From Hetaerina americana (Eukaryota; Arthropoda; Insecta; Odonata; Calopterygidae), in NCBI GenBank assembly GCA_022747635.1, contig JAKTNV010000005.1:44003238-44067237 (forward strand): a DNA stretch of 64,000 bases, given 5' to 3'. Shown one piece after another: positions 54,201 to 63,200 of the stretch. The notes under the pieces are model-generated. The model saw nothing but the letters and a program-made list of their open reading frames with translations. It did not search any database and was not told where the DNA came from. Made by a program: the position numbers and the translations under genes. Within the stretch, counting starts at the first letter, position 1. Each line of letters starts with the position of its first letter.

Positions 54201-57200
54201 GCTGCAGTTGCTTTTGTGGCATTTCCCACAGTATCTTTGAAAGGTAAGCAAGAAAGTCACAGATATGGTGTGGACACAATGACAAAACTTATGGAGCTAT
54301 ATTCCAAAAGAAAAGTAAAGAGTTGTAATTTTAAAACTGCAAAGTGTACTTCCCTTATTTCTTGCCCATTTCCATGTAGAAATAGATTTGAGGTCTCTTC
54401 ACCAAGAGGGATATTTTTTGACTAAAAACTTTCCTTTTGCCATGAATACATGGGACTTAAAATGCAATAAGCAATAATCAACCTTGCATGTAAAGCAAAA
54501 ATTCTGACAATCAATTTATATCCAGACAATGTTTAAGGCGACTAAAGGTGCTACAACTGCATATTTTTTCCCATTTCACTAATAACCCCTACTGTTTTCT
54601 CCATAGGAATGGAGGTTTTCTTGAAAGATACTGCTTTCCATGGAGTGATGCTAGATCTCCTCTTTGAAGCTCCACCAGAGGATAAGTTCCAAATTCACCA
54701 TATTGTCGAAGAAGGAATTGCTTCAGGAGCAGTACGACCACTTCCTAGAACAACTTTTAATCATCAGCAAGTTGAACAAGCTTTCAGGTACAACAGATGG
54801 AAAACTTCAATGGGATAATTTCTGTGGCACTTTTTTCACTCATTTAAACACATGAGACCTTGCATTGGAAATATGAAGCAGGTGGTGGTCAGAGAGCCAA
54901 AACAGTGAGATGTACTATTTTAAGTTCCTTTCAGGAAAATTATCAATATTTCCCTAATTACTAATGTAGCAAATAAAAGTTTTTGACCGGGTACCCCAAG
55001 CAATCAAATAAACTTAAAGAATAGAAGATAATGGCTATGCCCATTGATATAAATAATGAATGTTAACCAAGGGCCATAATTTTAAAGAGGCAAAAGATCT
55101 GGACATGCATGAAGGAAAAATCCACTCAGACACAAGAAAATTAAAAGAACTAATCTTAGACTCCAGGGAGCATGACTAATGCTGAAGTTTAAAATACATT
55201 GGGAGGAGAGAAGTTGGTCGCGGAAATCCAAAAAAGGCTTAACCAAGGGCCATAATTTTAAAGAGGCAAAAGATCTGGACATGCATGAAGGAAAAATCCA
55301 CTCAGACAAAAGAAAATTAAAAGAACTTATACTAGACTCCAGAGAGCATAACAAATGCTGAAGTTTAAAATATATTGGGAGGAGAGAAGTTGGTCAGGGA
55401 AATCAAAAAAAGGCTTACAAAGTGTATGGAGGAAATTTTGAAAGATAGTGGGATGTTAAAGGAATTTTAGAAGGGAGAATGTTGAGTAAACAAGGCATAG
55501 GAAGGAAGAGAATAGGCTTTTTAGACATCGTGAAGGCGGATAGAGGTTATAAAGAAAGAACTAATGTAGGGCACAAAAAAGGAAGTTTATTAACTCATGA
55601 TACTTTGGAGATGATAGTTATTAGGGACTGTCTAAAGCATACTTTCAATAGGCAGAATACCTTGAATAAATGAAATGAATCCTAGATTGCTACCCCTTGC
55701 ATTTCGGAAATATTTCCTTAGATGTGGCTTTTCCACGGGAGTGGTCAATACAAAGACGGAAGAAGAGGAAACTGCACCTAGCTAGCAGATTAGGGAAAAG
55801 TGCTACTAAGTCATTAAATACATCAGTTTAAATGAAAATGAAGAAGGTGATGACATTGAAGAACAGAGCATAAATATCTTGTCCAAAGGTATTCTACATT
55901 TTCAGACTCAATCAATTTCCAATGAAGGCAAAAGAAGCAATACAATTTTTATAATCAACTTTTAGGGAAGTATAGAAAAGGTCATTGTAACTTACAAAAC
56001 TTACAAATTCAAAATTAATACTGCACAAAAAATGTTGCATACTATTTTTAATCATAAAGAATTAAATTAATTGGGTATTATTGCATTCATATACATCTAT
56101 GATGACCAGATACCTAGGCTGGGATCTAGCCTAGGTTTTTTTAAGTTCAATTGTACATTCCAAAATATTATATGCTATCTTCACATACACATCTTTGGAG
56201 ATAATATGACAAACATATTTTTTTAGCTATTTAGCCTAGTATTCAATCTGCTTTGCCCATCTCTACATTTCATCACTAAGAGATAAAGAACTAACACAGT
56301 AAAATAAGATATTTCCAGGGTAAGTATAGCTATTGCAAAAAGGAAAACCTGAGACATGGAACATTTTTCAAGTACATTGACATTCCACAATGAACAAGCT
56401 TGAGTGTATATAATTTCTAACTTATTCCAACCAATTCCCTTAGCAACTACATCTTCAAAACATATTCTGACCATTAGTTGAGTAATACCTGTACTTCTCT
56501 ATGTAAAAATTGACATTTTTCCCCAGGATAAATTCTGCTCTACATGAAATTGTCCTATGATATTTTCATAATTTGTGAAAAATTAAATTTTACATTAAAT
56601 CAGAAAGCATAAAATGAAGATACAACTGCACTAAGGTTTTATTGTTTAGATATTTTTTTAACGCTTAGAAATATTCCTTTGAGTTAATATAGAGTAAATA
56701 ATGAGTATTGGCTTTATTCTTTCCATTATTTTAATTATTTTGAGTGAGCTAAGAGTGTCCATTATAACCACTATAGGTACATGGCATCAGGAAAGCACAT
56801 TGGGAAAGTCCTTATACAAGTCAGGGATGAAGAAAAGGGCTGGAGTGGAAGAGGACCAGCAGTGCCACAGCCTGTGGATATAAAGGCCCTGCCTCGTTTC
56901 TACTGTGACCCAGATATGTCTTATGTTATTATTGGTAAATTATTTTTTTTCAAAGGCATACATGGAATTGGCTGTATGGTATTGATACATTATAATGTAA
57001 TTTGCATGAATGTGATCCTTTTCATTATTAGTTCATAAATATAAGTTTTTGCATGCATATATAAAAAAACATTTTTTTCAATTTTCTCATGTAAATGTTG
57101 TTTCCACAAAAAATTTGTTTTTAATAAAAATTCTTCAATAAGCAATATTGCAATAACAATTATAATTGCAAGCATTGAAATAAACTGAAAGCATTTAAGT

Positions 57201-60200
57201 CTAGATAAAATTTCTTTGCCTCTACTACAGCTATTAAACATAAAATGACATTCTTGAGAAGGCTTTTGCGGTGTGCAAATAATTAAGATCTAAGTCTTCC
57301 AGGATTCTGTGTTGGTCAATATTTCTGGATGAACAGTTTTGCCAGCATTGTAATCGGTGACTTCAGATCGGCAACTGCAACACCAGCTAAACTATTGTCC
57401 CAGAAATGTGGACCAATACAGAGTAAATACCAGAAGACTTAGATCGTCAATCAAATGACTTTCATTAGTACTAAAATTATAAAATAACTGTTATCAACAT
57501 AATTTCAATCTTTGTGTATAGCATGTTTCTCTAGTTCATCTGAATTATTTTTATTTTTGCAATATTTTTTCAATTATTATAACATTTGATATAATGGCAT
57601 TAATTTTAATTTTTTTGCAATACATGCACAAACTACAAAAGTCATGCATACCCAAAAGTGTATGATTAATCATTATTAATAGTTTCCTCATTGATGTCAT
57701 TATAGATGTTATGATAATTAACCATTTTCATGTCTATACTATCCTGAAAACCATAGGAATGACCTAATAAGTACCTAATTATAAAATCTGGTAATCATAA
57801 GTGCATATTTCAGAAAGTAAGTTTGTTAGGCATTGTGATCACTTATCATATTGAATTCCACCATAAATACTTTCATTTTTTCCGGTTAAAATAAATTTGT
57901 TCATATAAGTATTAAAGAAAAAATGCAGTAAAATCTTGTTACTTTGAAATTCAAGGGTTAAAAATTTATACTTTAAGATATTCGGGTTTAGAATAAATAG
58001 CCTTGAGAATAACTTCTAATGATTCTGTATTTGAATGTAAAATTAAATTGCCATTTTCTCTGCACATTATAATACACGTGCCCTGTACTAGGGAAAATTA
58101 CCAGGAAAGTTTGTTCTATATTTTAAGTTATGTTTAGGAAGGAAGCTATCACAACTGCAAGTATTTAATGAAAAATTGAATGTCTCTCTGTGGGCATGAA
58201 TCAGTAAACTGTGCAATTCTGCCCACTGACCTATACTATGAAATCAGCACAACTAATTATTTCTGAACAAATAATGAAATTCTTGCTTCTGTTGAAATGG
58301 ATCATTTTTCTATGGATGGTTCTGCTCCTTGAACCACAGCAATATTCTCTGATATTACAACTCTCACACATGGACCTTCAAGTGGGTCAACACTATCCTA
58401 ATATTTTCACATTTCATTAAATGCTCCCCGACACAACATGTTTTTCTTATTTTGCCCAAATCATATGGCAAAATAAAAAAAACATATCCTATTTTGATGA
58501 TAAAATGCAGTTCTTTGCATATTAGTATTTTTCATGAATTATGGCTTTAGCAAAATGTATGGTGATATCATTGACTTCATAGAAACAAGTTCCTAAAAAA
58601 ATATACAACATATTTATACTATCATCGATAAGCACAAGCATAAATAATTGGTTAACATTAAACTTCAAATGGCTGTAAATAGATTTCAGTCCAACTAATT
58701 GAAAAAGAATTTAGCAGGTGATTGGCAATGTATAATCTGAATGTCATTACACTTGTTGATAATACTGAAAGAATATTTTTTGCAGGTACACAAAAATTTC
58801 AAATTATATTAATATGGTCTGAACTTTTCAAAAATAAAATACACATTTATTTCTGTGGTTTTTTGCAGGAGGTTTAGGAGGAGTTGGCCTTGAGTTAGCT
58901 GATTGGCTAGTGACTCGTGGATGCAAAAAATTACTTTTATCATCCAGGCAAGGGGTTCACAATGGTTACCAGTCCTTCCGTCTAGGATTATGGCAATCTG
59001 AAGGAGTTAATGTCATTGTATCAAAGGCTAATGTAGCTTCTCCAGAAGGCTGTGAATGTCTACTAAAGGAAGCTGTTTCCTTGGGTCCTGTGGATGCAAT
59101 ATTTAATCTAGCAGCTGTAAGTACAGAAATCAGAACTCAGTCAGTGTAACTAGTGGGAACATGAAATATTGTCGGGCAGGTTTTGGTAGAATCCAAAAAA
59201 ACCATTAAAATGTTGCAATTTTGAAGAACAAACTTGTAGGCTTCATTATGATTATTACATCCATGGAAATATAAACATATTAAACAGATCTTAATGTGGT
59301 ATTATAGATAATTAGGCCACTTTCTGTGAGCCCTTATGATCACCTAATAATGAGCCCCACTGTAAACATTATTATTTTATTGTTCGTACCTAAAAAACAG
59401 CAAAAAATCCATGTTTCAAAGTCTGTTTTTCTATTTTTTTTTTGAAAGGTGCTAACAGATTCACTCCTGGAGAACCAGACAGAGGAAGCATTTTGGGAAG
59501 CATGGAAACCAAAGGCCCAAGCATTGGACTGCCTGGATAAAGCCTCCCGAGTACATTGCTCAAAATTAAGCCACTTTGTTGCCTTCTCTAGTGTTTCCTG
59601 TGGCCGTGGGCATGGAGGACAAACAACATATGGATTAGCCAATTCTACAATGGAAGCCATATGTCGTGCACGCCGCAAGGTAGGGCTGCCTGCTTTGGCA
59701 GTACAGTGGGGAGCTGTTGGGGATGTAGGATTGGTGGCAGAGGCTGGGGCAGCTGGTGGGGTCTCGACCAGGAGGGCTCCTGTGGTTGGAGAGGGTCCAG
59801 GGGCTGAGGTGGCCACCAAGAAATCCACAGCACATATGCCAGAAGTGGTTGTTGGGGGCACCCTTCAACAGAAATTAGTTTGCTGCCTTTCTACCCTAGA
59901 CTTCTTTCTCTGCAGAGAGTCCCACACACATCCAGATAAAACATCTCCAGTAGTGACAAGCATGGTGGTTGCCGAGAAAGGTGCCAGAGGTTCCAGGTCT
60001 AACTCGGGTGTAGTGGACACCGTAGCTGATATACTTGGTATGCTAAATAAGTCTGGTAGTTTTTAATAGATGGTTCGGTCACATACATTGCAATAGGGAA
60101 TTTAAATCCATTATTAAGAGATGGATATTAAATGAAAATCAATATAAGAGAGTTTATGGAGGATTCCTATCTATTTTCTACCAAAATATTTTCTGACAAT

Positions 60201-63200
60201 TTTAATGTTCAACAATTACTTTTATGAAAATGTTTTCATAATTCTTACAATCAAACTAATCTAATTAACTTATTGTTTTAATTCATTTGCACTTGATACA
60301 ATTTGAAAGCTGTAAAGAAACATTTGAGGAAAAATTAATTCATAAAAATAAGGCTTATAGCATCTTCAGCCTGGAAGAATTAGCAGTTTAATGTATTTCA
60401 ATTGTGAAATAATCAAAATCTTGAATGATTTATATTTTTATCATGCAACTTTTTACTAAAGAACAGAGATAAATTTAAAGGAATTCAAACACTGGTTGAC
60501 ATATTACATAAACAGGCACTGTTAGAATACTAATTAATAGATAAGAAAATATAGTAACACATGGGTTCTCAGCGTAGGTACAAATTGAATTGTTTCAGGT
60601 ATGATATAGTGGCTTTAAAGCATATCAATGACCAAATAATAGCACTTTTCTACTGGTTAAAAAATTTATTACAGACTAAGTTTCAATTGAATAGATTATC
60701 TTCTGGTATGAAGATTCTGTATTAAATTGAAACTTGGTAATACATTTTAAACTAGTGAAAAAGTGCCATTGAGCTGCGATACAATGCCTACCAGCAAGCG
60801 GGTGGGAATACTACAACTTGATCATTCACGTTGTTAAATTTGACAATGGAGTGTGTGCAAGATTCAGTGCCCATCTCATTGAAAGGAGGCAAATATTCAG
60901 AATGTACAATGTGCTTTACGTCCTGCCCTCCCCCTCTTTAAAAGATATCACTTCCTCTATTTAATATGCCTCAACCATAGCCATCACAAACCTAAAACAA
61001 GTGGCAAATATTCTGAGAAGTATGAGCAATGCACCCACATGTTCTTTGCTTTTAATTGCCAATAATAGTTCAATAAAAGAAAAAGAAATTTTTAGAGTAA
61101 GAAGAATTCAAAGAAAGATATCAGGAAACCAGTAATAAACTTAAGATTAAATAAACTTCATTGGTGACATAAGTATTAAAATCAATGTAACCACACCAAA
61201 ATATCTCGCAAAATTGTTAAAATATTGCAAATATCAATTTATTTTCTGCAAAAAGAATAACTTATGCATGGGGTGTGATAGCCTAGCGGGTAGAAGCTTT
61301 AACTATTTACTGAAATTTTATGGGCTCAAATCGGGGTAAAGTATTCAGAGACACCCAGTTACCTTCAACCTGCATGATTTCTCAAAAACCCTTAGAGGTA
61401 AAGAAAGTAATGCACCTACTCTGAATGTGTAAATTTTGCACACTGTACAAATTATTAAGAGGTAAACTCCACCAACATGAACCAAACTAACTTTCAGTTT
61501 GATTGCTGTAATTGGTGTTATACATAATTTTAATGTTTTCATTTTTTTTCTTACAACTTCTTCAGGTATACGGGATTTAAAAACTGTGAGTCCAAATTCA
61601 ACCTTGGCTGAATTAGGAATGGATTCAATGATGGCGGTTGAGATTAAACAGACGTTGGAAAGGGAATTTGAATTATTTCTCACACCCCAGGATGTAAGAT
61701 CTTTATCATTTGCAAGGTTGGCTGAGTTGTCATCCTCCCTGTCTCATCAACCCACAGTCCAGTCAGTGGTATGTATATAATACTCTGCTAACTTCCATGT
61801 AGAACTTTATGGGGTGTGGTAGTCCAGGGGGTAGATCATTGACCACAGGGCCCAGGTATGGTTCCCAGGCATGCCTTTGGGCACCCTCAATTTCACTCAA
61901 GCTGAGTGATTTTTCAAGTAACAGATCTTTCTGGGATGGCATAGGTAGCACATGGAAAGGAACTGGCCTCCCTACCTTGATGTGTGAATTTCATATGCCA
62001 ATGGGCTTAGCACTAGGTAAATTTTATCTGCATCAATCAAAGTGATCTTCGGGTTTAAAATTTTTTTGGCTGAATTTAAAAAACAAGAGTTTGAAATTTT
62101 GATAATATTCTTTGGAAATATAACTTTATGAACAAACAAAAGTTCTACTAAAAAATCTCTGTAATCTCTCTCATTTTCTAGATTTGTTATTTCTAGCAAT
62201 TTTTAGTAGCCATAGATCTATACCATCTGTCTTGTCATAAGACTAGGCAGAGTTTTGGTTAAGGAAATAAATACGAGATGATCAAATGTTACCATCTAAA
62301 ATAATCGGTTTAATGCTTAACTGCTCAATAAGCTCTGACTCTTTATCACCACCACTACCTGTCGTCATATCTCTACCATTTGCCCCAAAGGTTGAACATT
62401 ATTGCAAACTTAAAAATCAAGGTATTGATGGATTAATTTATTACAGTATTCATAAAAAACCAGTTCTCATTCATGGGATTTCAATTTACATTGCACATTT
62501 TTACATGCATTTCCTATGCAAATCAATGCCTTAATGTAATGTCATTATAATCACAAGTAATCTTAGCAATCAATGACATATTATAGAAGATGTTTAAAAA
62601 TAGAAAATTTTCAGTTGGTAAAAGCTTGCAAGCTTGGGGGTATATTATACTAACTGCAATTTCCCCTACATTTTCGAGCCTTCTTTGCAGGGAGTTTATT
62701 GAAATGTTACTTTCATACTTCCACCATCAGAGTTCTATTACTTTTGAAGGCTAAAATTAAGTTATTTTTATAGAATTTTGTTTAAAACTTGTTTTTGTTT
62801 GGGAGTTTGGTTAATCATTTGGTTTAAAATTAACTTTTCAATTTTTTACCCAGATAGGCATTTATTATTAAAATATTTAGCCAAAGCATGATTCATGATC
62901 ATTATATTCAGGCTTTCCTAATATAGCTACTTCATTTTTATAATACTTTAAAAATTGTCTCAGATATCACAGGCCCATTAATTGTATGTTATTCTTGTTA
63001 TTTTAAGGCCCCAGGTAATGAGGAAGGCCAGAATGAAGTACAGAGCATTGATGGGCTAGGATTTGATTTCCTGCAACGAGTTTTAGGTGAAGAGCTCACT
63101 GATATAGCACCTCTGCTGGTTCTCCAATCTCTTTCCCCACTTGAGGGAGCTGGAATTCTCCCAGTTTTCATGTTGCCAGGCATAGAAGGAATGGGAGCTG

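Noticed and set aside
57300..57440. Possible extra FASN exon in intron 27
   Set aside because: Exons 27 and 28 already join in phase with no gap in the KR start (MSYVIIGGLGGVG).
59340..59868. 173-codon minus-strand open frame
   Set aside because: Antisense shadow of FASN exon 29; the plus strand encodes the KR catalytic core.
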